Made by a program: the position numbers and the translations under genes
Shown here: positions 11,600-23,578 of the stretch, piece after piece
Numbering within the stretch: position 1 is the stretch's first letter
How the letters are laid out: each line of letters begins with the position of its first letter
Source: Dipteris shenzhenensis
Lineage: Eukaryota; Polypodiophyta; Polypodiopsida; Gleicheniales
Direction: 5' to 3' (one strand)
Assembly: GCA_047967505.1 (NCBI GenBank)
Contig: CM106538.1
Length of the DNA stretch: 64,000 bases
The notes under the pieces: generated by a model
What the model was told of the DNA's origin: nothing
Database searches by the model: none
What the model saw: only the letters and a program-made list of their open reading frames with translations

Positions 11600-14500
11600 T
11601 ACCATGCATTCTGGGGCTGTAGTGGCTATTAACATGCCCCCTTCCTGTTGTTGAGCTGCCCTTGGATCAACCACACTGGAGGAGATGGGTGGAGAGGACC
11701 GCCATCTTGAGGACTGCGTAGCAGTCTACTAATTTGCGAGGGGTGATCCAAACGAGCAAAACTTCCAAATGTGGGTGGCATGCATGTCCTCATACATGTG
11801 AATGTTATGGCCATGGAGATAACGGACTCGAAGGTAGAGGCGAAGGTCCTAGAACTGAGAGGGGCCAATGTCGGGGTTGAAGACAATCTGGTTATTAAGA
11901 TTATGGAGCTTGTTGTCAATCGGTCAATCGTGGGTGAAGATCACAGACAAGTAAGAGGATGAGACAGTTGAAGTGGACCGCTACAAAATGACCTTGAGAT
12001 CGGGGACAGAAATGTAGGTGTCATTGAATGACTGGAGGCAGAAGCAAAATCCCTCCTGTGTCATTTCCTTCAAAAAATTGTACTTTGAAAAGTTGTACAA
12101 GATATTGAGGTCCTTCTATTGGAGCTCGCTAAACTAGGCCCACGTCCCCAACAGCATTCCATGGGCATGTATAGGGGATGGATGTATCGGTCGACATGTG
12201 TACTAGGATAGTAGCGCCAAAACTACTCCTTTTTTAAAAAAAACGCCAATGAGGTTGAAGGCCAGAGTCAACGTCGATGAGGGGGACTAGAGCATTGGGA
12301 GAGAAGTGGTAGCCACTGCGTGTCCACTTTGAGTGGGTCCACAGTGCCAGTGGTTTAAGGACTAGGTGATAAACTGTGTAAGGGGGAGAACCTCCATGAT
12401 GTTGTAGAGATGGAGGCAAGAGCCTTCAAGGTGCTACTTCTAGTGATGCATCAGTGTGTTATCAGGCAATTCCTGGAAGGATTGTAGATCTGGTTGCCAC
12501 TTAATTTCTTCAGGCGGGGAGGAGGGGGTGCTGGAGGAAGATCGTCATTGTCCATAGACATGGGGTCCTCTTCAGCAGTCCCTGTGGGTGATGTGTTGAT
12601 GGGTGTATGTACGAGATTTGTCGATTTGAGGAGCATGTTGAGGGCTTCGTCCGAGAGGTCGACCGAGGCATTAGAGGAGATGGACTGGGAGGTCCCATGC
12701 TCTGCAAAGCTAGTGTTGGAGGCATTGGAGGAGTACTCGAGGAGGTTTGCATGAGAGAGTGGGGGTGGGGCAGGCTATGTGGCTTGTTGGGGGTGGTGGG
12801 TGGGATCTTCAAGAGGCGGCTATGCAATTTCGGCAGGTGGGGCAGTAGAGTTAAAAATTGCTATGGCTTCTTGCTCCTCCTCCTCGGTGACTTCTTTGAG
12901 ATATGCTACCTGAATTGTTTCAAAATTGCTGACCAAGGACTCAAGTGAAAACCTGGAGAGCTTGTAGCACTCAGTTGTACAGAATGATTATGCCAAGGGG
13001 ATGGTAGACAGTGGAGCAATATGCAACTAGATGCCCTTGTGTTTGGACCATGGAGGCGTGCCAGCTATAGGTTTGCATCCAATTGATATCAGCTTGGAGG
13101 CCTTTGGGAGTGCAAACCCATGGGTTATCATTGGGCTTGGCTAGTTGCATCACATCATCATCTTGTGGATAATTAATGGACTTGATGATGACCCGACACC
13201 ACGCTTGGAAGTTGAGCAAGATGGGGTGGGTAGAAAGGTCTAAAGGTGAGAGGGATAGAGAAGAGAGAGGCTGGCGGGTTGAAGATCCAGAGAAAACTAT
13301 GACATGGTGAGAATCAAGTGGCAATGGTGGTCGGGGTTATGGTGGAGGATGGTTTGGAGGGCATTAGGAGGAAGTGGAGTGGTGAGGTTGAGGTGGAAGA
13401 TGAGGTTTTCTGCATGAAGGGCATTGAAGTGCATCTGTAGGGTTTGGGGGGCAATGCGTGGGGCTAGAGTGTATGTGGCTAGTTGGGCTGAGACCTCCCA
13501 GTACATCTGGAACTCTTGTTGCTCTTGGTCTTCCAACGTGGATTCCTCTGGGCGACTAGAGGTACACAAGCACTCGTTGTTTGCCTGCATAATAATGGTT
13601 AGTGCACACTCTTGTGCCAAGAGATCCTGGAGAGTCTGAATTTTTTGATTATATCAGTCTTAGTTTCTAGCATGCTTCTCCTCGACTTGCGCCCTTTGAT
13701 CATCTGTAGTGCAGAGGCGGGATTCTGCCTTGTCCACCTAGTCCATAAGGGTATGGACTAGGGATTCACTGGCAGAGAGATTGGTCTTTGAGCTTTGTGA
13801 TGGAGAGCTCCAACTCTTCGGCCTTGTTGCAATACTCTTCCACTCTGTCAAGGGCAGTTTTCCCTGTATCTTGGGCGGCGACCATCAACGTGTGGTTGTC
13901 GCACGTGGAGAGTAGTGGCTAGAGGAGATTAGAGGAGAGTGACAAAAGAGGTGGTCTCTTGAGGGTGGGTGATATAGCTGAGGCTAAGACTTGGGGCACA
14001 GAGGGACTGGCATGAGTATCTTGGGCTCCTGGGTGGAGGCCAATGTGGACAATGTCATCCCCGGGGAGATCATCGATGTGGATGGGGTCTTGGGGTATGG
14101 CCTTGCCCTTGGAGCATGGATCAGAGTGCTCCATTTGGTGCTGCCTGCATAAGAATTCTTGCAATTGTCAATCTTCGTAATGGGCGAGCAACTAACTCTA
14201 GGGGGGTGGCTGAGTGGGACAGCTGGCCGAGCTGGCGCACTGGGCTCTATCCTTGATAGCTTTGGAATTGCCACTGTCTCTTCTTCATCTATTGGCACTG
14301 GTCCTATGGCAGCTTTGTCAGCCAAGATTGGTGGCTGCAACATATGATAGAGAATTGGCATGATTGGTGGTGATTCGTATGTTTGGATTGGGTCAATCAC
14401 TAGAGAGCGTGTGTAGACTTTTCCAACTCTGTCTTGATGATCTTCAAAAAATGGATGTGTCCCTTGCTCTTTTTCCGGTCATATCTACAAAATTTGTTGA

Positions 14501-15225
14501 GGGCCTCAAGCACCTTTTTCTTTTGAGCATATTTGTCAACGATGACTAGGAGGCCAAAGGCGGCTTGCACCACATCCACGCTGATGTGGTAGAAGTGGGA
14601 GTGCATGTCACATCATGCAAGATGCTAACGTTAGTGTTGGCATTGTAGGCCTAGAGGAATTCTCCCAGTAGCCTCTTGACCAGGTGATAGGGAGGCGGTC
14701 TGCCACCATAGATCTAAGACCTGTCAGTGCGAGAGATGATGTCTCTGGCTCTTTGAGTGCTTGATATGCTATTGCATTGTGGTAGTGGAGGGTGTAGTTG
14801 TGTCCCTTGTAGTAGGCATAGCGGGAGAGGATGGCACATCGGTTGAGTTGCTGGAGCCAAGCCTCTCCAAGTGACAAGTGCATCTGAGACTACGTAATTT
14901 TGTACTCCCCTTGTGTGGGGGCGGGGGTGCACTTCCTTGATGACCTAGAGGGAGTAGTGCCATTACTATAGGCACATCTTGAAAGGCCTGCTATATCGAG
15001 ATCTCTACCTCTACTTGTAGGTCCTCTGCTGGGATGTCAGAGGGCATATGAATGGTCCCTAAAGGCGTACTCTATAAATCAGAGGAGCAGGTGGCTTGTA
15101 GAATTGGGAGGCGGAGGTTAAGCTCCGTCTCAAACTCAAAGAAATTATTTTTTGGATCCATGGGAAAGAAGTAGGGCAATTGAGTGATAAGAGAACTGGT
15201 GGAAGAGGAGGAGGCTAAGGACATT
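11600..15225 (-). pseudogene. Unrecognised coiled-coil-containing coding remnant
   Basis: I do not recognise this protein. Downstream of a TATA box at about 15,345, a start at 15,225 opens a Ser/Thr-rich N-terminus with FPMDPKNNFFEFETELNLRL. Linked frames on the minus strand give ILSRYAYYKGHNYTLHYHN, then FYHISVDVVQAAFGLLVIVDKY and KKVLEALNKFCRYDRKKS (14,606-14,400). A Pro-rich stretch follows, then a Glu/Lys-rich segment (VEEYCNKAEELELSITKLKDQS, near 13,800) that looks like a coiled coil. Later frames at 13,620-12,970 are Pro/His-rich. Several breaks are TAG in otherwise coherent frames. Its position downstream of gypsy pol on the same strand suggests a retroelement gag or accessory protein, but no zinc knuckle, protease or RT is present in it. 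A decayed host gene is not excluded. Confidence 0.4.
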
Positions 15226-15336
15226 AACTAAGGGCTAAAATGCAGGCTAGAAGAGGGCAGGGAGCTAGGGAAAGTCTAGTAGAAATCTGGCAGAGTTTCA
15301 TTGTTTTTGCTAAGGCGATGACCTGAGGGGATAGGG

Positions 15337-15352
15337 AGTCCTTATATAGTTT
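15337..15352 (-). promoter_or_regulatory. TATA box upstream of the 15.2-kb remnant
   Basis: The minus strand reads AAAACTATATAAGGACTCC, a canonical plant TATA box about 115 bases before the first ATG at 15,225. No other promoter element was identified. Confidence 0.5.
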
Positions 15353-15399
15353 TGATATCCTTACGGCCAAGGGGATGGTGTAAGATGATGTGGCATGGG

Positions 15400-15640
15400 G
15401 ATAGGAGTTATGGTGGCAGTAGGAGGATGGGAACTATGGCCGCAGTCGGTGGGTTACCGATAAGGCGATGGTCGGTGGGATAGAAGCTAGGGCGACGAGC
15501 CGTGGGGGTGGGAGAAAGGCAATGGCTGGAGGGACAACAAAAAGGAAATGGCCAACGGGATAGCAATAAGGCAACAAGTGGTAGAATAGCAATAAGGCAA
15601 TGGCCAGCAGGATAGAAGTTGTCAAAATTTGAGAGAGATA
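15400..15640. repeat. GC-rich minisatellite, ATAAGGCAATGGCC type
   Basis: Imperfect tandem units of roughly 40-50 bp with GGGATAG...AATAAGGCAATGG. The unit resembles the larger array at 31,640-32,340 on the same strand, which would fit non-coding ends of one retroelement, though the similarity is weak. Confidence 0.6.
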
Positions 15641-16062
15641 AAATAAAAATAAAAAGGGGTGTGGAGGAGGGAGGTGACAAGCGAAAAAAGGACAAAAGGA
15701 AAAAAGGAAAAAAGGTGAAAGGTGGATACCAAGGGTGTTGTGCGAAGGGGAACACGATGTGAACAGACTAGGTGTCCCATGGACATGTGGGGTCAGTGTG
15801 CAAGAATGCAAATCATGAAGATAATGCACAAGAGTTGTACTGGCCATATTCACCTATTGTTGATCGTGAATGTGCAAGAGCTATACTAGCCGTATTCACA
15901 TATTTGTTGGCCGTATTCACCTATTGTTGATCGTGAATGCGAGTGGGTGCATTGGCATACCAAGGACTTGTGAGTTATTACATGGTGGTAATATGCCTAC
16001 CATATAGACTCAACCTCTAGACCTAGACTTGATGCTTATGAGGGATGCAATGGAGACAAATG

Positions 16063-16480
16063 TTACACGGCCGCATAGCATGTCATCAACCAAGTAGAGA
16101 CCGTGTTGAGTTTTTTCCTCATCCTAGTTGTCAGGGGTGTGTTTGCATGGTGGTGATCCTTTGGATGGAGCTCTTTTGTCATAGGGTATGCGGGTAATTG
16201 TGTGGCTACAATTGGTGTGGAAACAGGTTCTTGTGGTATTGCATCCCTTGCTGTAGCAGGCGGTTTGTGTTCAGGTAGCACTGTGGGTGCTATCGTTGAG
16301 TAGGACATCCTTCCATGGCTTGCACATGGGCCTGGAGGAAGGTTCTTGTGCAACTTCCCCCTTTCTAAGAGTTGGTTCTTGTGTTGCTTCCTCATTGGCC
16401 TGGGCGACCTTCTTGTTGAGTTGCACTATTTGTGGTATCATGGCACACTGAGGGCTTGGGGGTTTGTTCGGCTCCATGGT
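16063..16480 (-). pseudogene. Downstream basic/proline-rich extension
   Basis: Two overlapping minus-strand frames with no recognised domain: one rich in Lys/Gln/Glu (KKVAQANEEATQEPTLRKGE), one rich in Pro/Ala/Thr (TVLPEHKPPATARDAIPQEP). They lie after the second protease on the same strand and may be the tail of the same polyprotein or an env-position reading frame. No signal peptide or membrane segment was seen. Confidence 0.35.
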
Positions 16481-16977
16481 TGATAAAGGTTCTTGTGTTC
16501 CTACCTTCTGAACCCCTACGAGTTGGGATCACGTGTTTGGTGCCCTAGGAAACTCCTGGACCCAAGCAGCATTGCCTTCGTAATAGCCCTAGGTTTCCAA
16601 GATCTTTGTGGTGACCTAGCTCTTGTGGGGCTGCTGTGCTTAGAATGGTAGATTTGGTCCTAGATGTTGAGGTGATTGGTGGCATCATGTTCTTCCCTTA
16701 GATGGGGTTGCCCATGTCGAAGTCGCACAAGAAGTGATCATAGACCCATCCCCTACTTTGATCTTTTTGGGTCACTGATTATCATTAAAGTGGCATTAAG
16801 CACAAAGAATAGCTTCTTGTACCTGATGTCCACAGCATTTATGGGTGGGCAGTAGGGGTGGTAGAGATGTGGTTAGGACTTTATACTGTCCAGGATCAAA
16901 CTCTCTTCTGAGGGTCAGGATCAAAGGGTCAGGATCAAGAGTGCTAAAGGTGGCTAGGGCCTTAGAATCACCTTCAT

Positions 16978-17640
16978 TTAGAACTTCCTTTCCTTTGGCA
17001 TGTGGTGGAACTGTGGGTGAGTGGGATGAAGTTCATAAAGTGGAATTATTGTAGTCCTCCCCCCATTTGTGAGAGATGTTGTTCTAGCCCTCCAGTTGAT
17101 TTGGCAATTCACAGCATAGCACCAGGTCCTTCCCAATATCGTTTTCTCATCGGTTGCTTCTGTGGGGAGAACATAAAAATGGATCTCTACTACCTGGTGA
17201 ACAACCATTAGTCTCAAGTTCACATACCCTAATGGGCTTAATAGTTGACCATTGATGGCACGTACTGAAGCCACAATAGTAAGGTATAGGAGTATCTATA
17301 GCTTTTTCCATACTTTGTAGGAGATGAAGTTGTGGCTCGCTCTCAAATCCAAGAGTGCCTAGATGCATATGCTCGGAACCTGCAATTGGACATTCAACCT
17401 AGCTGGTTCTACTGTTAGTTCATCAATCAGTCCTAGATGTTCGAGTGTTGCCTTAAACAATGCCATTTTTTTACATTTTTTGATCTTGGCGTTACGTGCC
17501 TTGGCTTCTTTGATGGCCTGGAATTTCATCTAGGTCACCTCGGCCTTAAGATCCTTCTCCCTATGGATGACTTGGAGGGTCTCTAGGGTGAGGGTGCCAT
17601 AGTATCTTTTCAATTTACTCTCGTTGAGGTAGCCATCCAT
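16978..17640 (-). pseudogene. Second retropepsin-like domain fused after integrase
   Basis: The frame of the integrase C-terminus (IATLDGVEMDGYLNESKLKR, 17,620-17,560) continues without frameshift, broken only by stop codons, through a basic linker to ALLDLRASHNFISYKVW near 17,340. This matches the retropepsin active-site loop, usually DSGASHNFI; here the middle residues are LR. VASVRAINGQLLSPLGYVNL and EKTILGRTWCYAVNCQINW at 17,280-17,090 are the flap-following strand and the ILG-W motif of the same fold. Gypsy elements normally carry protease between gag and RT, and this element has that one at 20.6 kb. A second protease here is unusual. It could be an acquired domain or the remains of a second element joined in frame. 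Confidence 0.7.
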
Positions 17641-18509
17641 TTCTACTCCATCCAAGGTAGCTATTCAACACACCCCTTACAGAGTGATCTCCACCACGTG
17701 GTAGGGACCCATGCCTCGATATTTGAGCTTATGTTTGGTGTTGTAGATTCTAAAGAGGAGTGCGAAATTTCCCTCCTCAAGGTCCTTGTTCTTGAGGTTA
17801 TAGGCGAACCATTTTTTACGCCATGCCTTCTCCACTCGAAGACAATAGGCTGCACAAAATCTGGTCTCATCAAGCTATTCGAGATTGATTGTGCTTTGCC
17901 AAGGCATTTTTGGTGAGCCTTTCCTTGACTATAATGTGAGGGTTGGGCACTACATACTGCATTGGCATAACTGTCTCCACCCTAAATGCTAGGCTGAAGG
18001 GGGTGTAGTTCATGGCCACTTTATAAGATGTTCGGTAGGCCCACACAGTTGTAATCCTAGTCGGTACAACTGGCTTTGACCATGCAAGTTATAATCTTGC
18101 AGCATGTTTTGTTCGAGCTCTCATCCAGGCCATTTGCCCTAGGATAATATGGAGTTGAGTTTCTATGTATAATCATGAATTCATTGGTCAGGATTGCTAT
18201 AGTTTCATTGAGGATATGAGTTCCTTGGTCACTGACCAATTCTAATGGACACCCGAACCGTGCTATGTCTTGCTCATATAAAAACTTAGCAGTGGATCTC
18301 GCATCAACTTTCCTTGTGGCTCTCCCTTCCACACATTTGGTGAAATAATATGTGGCCAAGATAATGTATATGACCCCTATTCTTTTAGCTGTTGGGCTTA
18401 TCGGTCTAATGAAATCTATGTCCAATTTGTCAATGGGCTGATCGGTCAATATAACCGTTAGGGGCATCATATCTGTTTTATGTGGGATTGTTGGCAGGGG
18501 TCGCATCAC
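17640..18509 (-). pseudogene. Gypsy integrase core and C-terminal domain
   Basis: DDE core in one open frame at 18,509-18,057. PIDKLDIDFIRPISPTAKR carries the first catalytic Asp, LELVSDQGTHILNETI the second and NGLDESSNK the Glu region (usual form NGLAEAxNK). The C-terminal domain at 17,870-17,640 is split between frames and holds KLKYRGMGPYHVVEI, a GPF/Y-like signature. The first two Asp residues are retained, so most damage here is frameshift and stops. It would join element cDNA to the host chromosome. Confidence 0.85.
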
Positions 18510-19060
18510 TTGACAAATTCAGCTGCATCTCCGAAGAGAGTTGGCCACCAAAGGCTAGCCTGCTGCACTTTACATGCCATAATGTCAGCGAAAAAATGAC
18601 CGCTTGCTATCTCGGAGTGGGCTTCTTCGAGCACATAGATGTATTCATGCCCGCACACACATCTGTGCATGATGTCCCTATAGTATAGCTGGCCTATAAT
18701 TAACTTATCTAGCACCGCATCCTTAATGAGTTTACAAGCTCTATTGTTCTTGAGGGCTTTGTCCAAAGGCAATCTATTGGCCAAGTACCAGCCAATTTCA
18801 TCTACCCATTCAAGAATTATGTCAACAAGGAATAGAGGAGCATCGGGGAGATCATCTTCGACTCCCATCAAAGCTTCTCCATTGGGGATCCTCTAGAGGT
18901 GGTCAGCTAGGACATGGGCCTTTCCCTTATGCACTACGACTGTGAAATCAAACTCCAGGAAAATTAGCATCCACCTTATGACGTGTCCCGTCAGGCAGGG
19001 CTTGTTAACCAAATACTATAGTGCTTGGTGGTCCACAAAAAAGATGAATTTGTTGGCTAA
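18506..19060 (-). pseudogene. Gypsy RNase H tail and integrase zinc-binding region
   Basis: Follows the RT deletion joint. FIFFVDHQAL, TGHVIRWMLIFLEFDFTVVV and KAHVLADHLWRIPNGEA are the C-terminal RNase H block (19,060-18,880). The next frame, 18,871-18,506, includes DDLPDAPLF, LYYRDIMHRC and EAHSEIASGHFFADIMACK, with the H-H-C part of the integrase HHCC domain, then WWPTLFGDAAEFVK. Stops separate the two parts. Confidence 0.8.
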
Positions 19061-19620
19061 CAAGTAATGCATGAACCATTCAAAGGTAGCAGGTGCATTG
19101 GTAAGCATAAATATCATTACTTTGGCTACAGAGTGATGGACACCTAATTGTATCCAGAGAATCCATTCGAGAAGCTATATGCACCCTTCCTAGCTACCCT
19201 TTCCAAAACATGTTCCCTAAATGGCAAAGGGTAGTGGTCGCACCTGGTGGTGGCATTGACTTTTTTTAGATCCACGCATACTCGAATCTTTCCATTCTTT
19301 TTTAGGACTATCACGATAGGTGACACCCAGTCTTTATGCTCTATCTCATAGATGAATCCTGCATCTAATACTTTTTGGAACTCCTCCCTCACTATGAGCG
19401 CATATTTGGGATTCATGGGGTAGAAATGTTGATGCACTGGCTAGGCATCGTCAAGCATGGGTATTGTGTGATGCATGACTTCAGTGGGCACACCCTTCAT
19501 ATATGTGTATTTCCAGGCCATGCAATCCTTGCACTCTTGAAGGAGAGCTATTAAAGCATTCTCCTCATTGGGGGTGAGATCGTCTATGAGAATAATGGTT
19601 GGGGGTCTTCCCATTCCAAC
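19020..19620 (-). pseudogene. Gypsy reverse transcriptase, palm deleted
   Basis: Starts with the pre-RT region (ECKDCMAWKYTYMKGVP, near 19,520). FYPMNPKYALIVREEFQKVL, SPIVIVLKKNGKIRVCVDLK and HYPLPF follow at 19,437-19,200, then FSNGFSGYN. After a short damaged stretch comes TNAPATFEWFMH at about 19,095-19,070, which reads straight into YLLANKFIFFVDHQAL. The latter belongs to RNase H in this family. The YxDD catalytic box, the thumb and the first part of RNase H are therefore missing, in frame. The enzyme cannot be active. Confidence 0.85.
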
Positions 19621-20349
19621 GCCAGGTTTACCTCCTTAACCTTGGTTGGGCCGTCATATCCTTGGAATCACCCTTCTTCCTGAGTTCTCTTGTCCTACTG
19701 GTATAAGATCTTGTGATCCTTGTTCGTGTAGGCCTTGTGATGGGCAGGTACTTGTCGTAGATCCTCCTTTTCTTTGCCCTCTTCTTCCACTCCTCCTTGG
19801 GGGGTATCCCTCTTGGCCCTACTACCCGGAGCCTTCGGGCTTTTGGATGTTGGGAGCTTCGGACCTAAAGGGGGATCCTTCATGGCACTTATGGAGATGA
19901 CTAGGGAGGTAACCTTGCTCAACCGTGCTCCCCAATTGGAGGAGAACTCATGGTGAGCAGTAGTGGCACCAACATACATTAGCCAGTGGAGGAACAACTT
20001 GACCCTTACTCTCCCCTTGCTCACCTTGCAAGGTTTGAGCATGTTAAACATTCTGAGGGGAGCCACTGGGCTCAACCCTTCATGCTCGATTATTGTCAAT
20101 TGGAATCCTATTCCCTCTGGGACATCAATGTTTGCCAGAATATGCATCCAGTTCTGAGAGAACTCTGGCTCAGGAAGAGGGGCATACCAAAATTCATCTG
20201 CCTCCCTCTCATCCTCTTCTTTCCCACATGTTTGGAACAATTTTAGGGATGCAGTCATGTTGGTTGTGTCAGATTCTATGGCAAATAGTTGTCTTGACAG
20301 TGGGTGGGTCTTACAGGTGCACAAGTCCACTCACACAATTTGCTCCTCA

Positions 20350-20760
20350 TGCCACAAATAGATTTTGTCAGCACTTGCACCAATTGTATGTGAGTTCGGA
20401 CATGTGCAAGAAGGGCTTGCCTAGGATGGCTTCATATCCCAGCTACTAGGTAAAGTCCATGGCTACAAATTTAACGAGGTACATGAAGCCCAATACCTCA
20501 ATGTTAATACTGGTGAGGACTCCCAAGGTTTCAACCATTCCACTATCAGCTAAGTTCACTAGCAGGTGAATTTGATCAAGAGAAGTTTTTCCCCACCTCT
20601 CCTAGCATTCCTTGGTGCAACAAACACACACACTCGCTCCCCCATCTAGGATGGCATCAACCTTTTGGTTCTAGTAGGTTATGTGGATAGCTGCATTAGT
20701 ATCATCACCTTTGAAGTATTGGCCCAACTTACTGATGGGGACCTTGGGTAAGTTTTGACC
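20350..20760 (-). pseudogene. Gypsy retropepsin (first protease)
   Basis: Minus strand from about 20,760: an AIHITY...QKVDAILDGGASVCVCC segment is the retropepsin active-site loop. The family motif D[ST]GA appears as DGGA. EAILGKPFLHMSELTYNW near 20,430 is the conserved C-terminal ILG motif. TAG stops interrupt the frame where the context suggests Gln. It would process the Gag-Pol polyprotein. The position between gag and RT is normal for gypsy. Confidence 0.7.
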
Positions 20761-20993
20761 TTCCTCCTACGGTTGATCGACCCTTCAGCTGGCAGGTCCT
20801 AGGGATAGGATTTGTCCATTCATCCAGCTTGAGAGGTCTCACCAGAGGGTAGTATTCCCTCTTAGCAAGGAGGCGATTGGCATCTTAACCTTGGTGGAGA
20901 GGAAGGCTACAACCTAGTGCTCTTGCATGGTTCCTAAGAGGTCTCCCTACCTACTGATAGTAGATCCTCTAGACCATAAATGTCTCCTTCCTC

Positions 20994-22019
20994 TCATAGG
21001 TTCTGTAATACCGGGTCCTCTTGGAACATTTGTTGCATCAAGTTTGGAGCCTTTGATTTATCAAAGCTAGATTGTTCCTCTTCTTCCACCCTTTGTGGCA
21101 CCCTAAGTTCCCTTGCTCCTCGGTGAGCCATTAGGTGGTCTGGGTGGATGGTATTTGAGCCTTTGCTAGCCTTGAGCCTATGCTCAAACTTCTCCTGGCA
21201 TTCCTGTACCAAATTTTGAGCATCTATTATGTGCTATTTTTTTAGGGGTGGGTCCGGATAGGTTCCCTTATAGAGATGTGAAGCCTTGGGCCTGCAATGG
21301 CTTGTTTACATCTGAGTATTGGGGCATACTCAAGTCATCCTTGGAGGGGGGAGGAAGAGGAGGTGTTGAAGGTGGCTGTCTCCTCATCGGAGCTGTCTTG
21401 GATGAGCACCTGGTCTACTCCTTTACTAACCCGAATCGCCTTCCTGGACCTAGTCTATGGGGGTCGGGACACTGCGGCATTTTGTGGCAGGGGTGCTTTA
21501 TCCTTCCTTGCCTGCTTCTTCATTTCCCTTCCTATAGCTCTAGCATACATCCTTGTGATGGCCTTCAAGGGTACTACTACTCCTTGACCCTGTTCAATAA
21601 TCATCAAATTAATGGTGCTGCTCTTAGGCAGGGTGGCCAGAGTCACTAGTCTTCTCAAGGGGCCATCCTTGAAAAAATGCTCTACTTCGCCACCAGCACA
21701 CAAGGGCGTAGGGCTTGTCGTGGGTGGAATTTCCGGGGTAAGATCCCTATAGGGGCAGTCCTTTAAAAAATGCAGCCCTTAGCACTTAAAGCATGACATT
21801 GGAGGGTTTTTTGAGCCTTTATACGGGCACCCAGTTGCCCTATGTGGACCTTGGCAAGTATGACATTGGATTGGGGGCCTTTGCACCATGGAGTTCATTT
21901 ATCTTGCTCTTGTTGCCATGGGAGCTATCTGGAACACTAGGACCTATTGATCCTCATGTAGGAGCTAGTAACTTATGGTGCCACTTCCTTGCTCATAAGG
22001 GTAATAGTCGTGGAGGTCA
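20994..22019 (-). pseudogene. Gypsy gag C-terminal region with two more zinc knuckles
   Basis: On the far side of the truncated copia, the minus strand encodes CQTCQGPHRATGC and, 17 residues later, CFKC*GLHFLKDC (21,870-21,740). Both have the same CX2CX3HX4C spacing as the knuckle near 27,040, which supports a common parent element. A frame at 21,703-21,455 (TINLMIIEQGQGVVVPLKAI) and another at 21,212-20,994 (MVQECQEKFEHRLKASKG) continue toward the protease. The stop between the Cys pair and the His is one of the inactivating changes. Confidence 0.65.
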
Positions 22020-23551
22020 TGGCCCATCTGTAGATTGATGCATATCATAAAGTAGCTTATGCAACCAAGCTACCTCACTTGCAGCCATTGCTGCATCCCT
22101 GTACTCAGCCTCTGTCCTCGACAAGGCAACTGTAGGCTATTTCTTGCTGCTCCAAGTGACTGCAGCACTCCCAAAAGAGAGCACATATCCACTATCGTCT
22201 ATCAAAAATACTACCAGCCCAATCAGCATATCCATGCAACTGTATCTAAACCCCAGTCTCATAAAATAGTCCATACTGCAATGTGGATGTCACATACCTC
22301 AGTATGCATCGAGCCGCATCCAAATGCGATTTCCTTGGAGCCTGCACAAACTGACTTACCAGCCCAACAGCATAGCTCAAATCTGGCCTGGTAATAGTCA
22401 TATAAATCAAACTTCCTACTATGCGTCTGTACATAGTAGGGTCTTCCAGAAGCTCACCTACATCTGCACTCAGCTTCACATTCTGCTCCAAAGAAACTGA
22501 AATAGGCTTACAGCCTGTCATCCCATATTTGGATAGCATCTCCAATCCATACTGCCTCTGCAAAAGCCATATCCCACGTGGATCTAATCACCTCAATGCC
22601 CAAGAAGTAACGCAGCTCTCCCAAATCCTTCATCTCAAACTTCTGCTTCAATAGCATTTTCACATGAAGGATATCTTCATCACTATCACCTATGATGATC
22701 AAATCATCAACATAAATGATAAGCACAATAATACCTTTCTCTGTTTTTCTCACATAAAGTGAGAAATTTACCGTGGAAATTTGAAAGCCAATTGTAACAA
22801 GATACTATCCTATCTTGTCAGACCATGCTCTGAGTGCTTGTTTCAAGCCATACAAGGCTTTCTTCAACCTGCAAACAAACTTAGGATGAATAGCATACAC
22901 ATAACCTGGTGGCTGCTCCATATAGACCTCTTCTTGCAAATCACCATGCAAGAAGGCATTCTTTACATCCATCTAATGTAAAAACCATCCCTTTGATGCA
23001 GCCATAGCAATGACTGCTCTTACAGTTGCCATCCTTGCAACCGGACTTAATGTTTCTTCATAATCAATGCCATATGTTTGTGCATACCCCTTGACAACTA
23101 ATCTTGCCTTGTATCTACTCACAAAACCATCTGCATTGTGCTTCACCTTATAAACCCACTTGCACCCAATTGCATTCTTGTCTTTAGGCAAAGGCACCAA
23201 TTCCCATGTAGCATTTGCTTCTATGGCATCCATTTCTTCATCCATGGCTTTCTCCCATTTCTCTTTTCCCATGGCTTGCTCAAAGGAAGTGGGTTCTGGT
23301 TCATGTATCACTTTGACCATATAGGCATAGTGAATGGTTGTAAATCCATCATATTTCAGCCTATCCACAGGATACTTGACTCTAGTAGACTTGCATAAAA
23401 TAGGCTCACTACCAGGTGCTCCCAAAACATCCCTTATCTTCCTTACTCTAGGTGTAACAATAGAAGGAATACCCAACTCATCATCAAGGCTCTGTTCTGA
23501 GCCACTAGATTCACGATCCACATAATAGTGACCTGCATTCAAATCAACCAT
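22020..23551 (-). pseudogene. Copia reverse transcriptase and truncated RNase H
   Basis: The frame 23,551-22,973 starts in the linker and enters RT (WEKAMDEEMDAIEANATWEL, VPLPKDKNAIGCKWVYKVK, RYKARLVVKGYAQTYGIDY). [20 protein letters not shown] and [10 protein letters not shown] follow. The frame 22,753-22,508 keeps the active-site box in LIIYVDDLIIIGDS. A frameshift near 22,560 leads to QYGLEMLSKYGMTGCKPISV and ITRPDLSYAVGLVSQFVQAP. RNase H is present only to the part before its second half, with stops and small deletions. TAG replaces Gln in FLH*MDVKN and KIG*YLV. Confidence 0.9.
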
Positions 23552-23578
23552 GGGCTGATCTACTTTCTCTTTTCCCTT

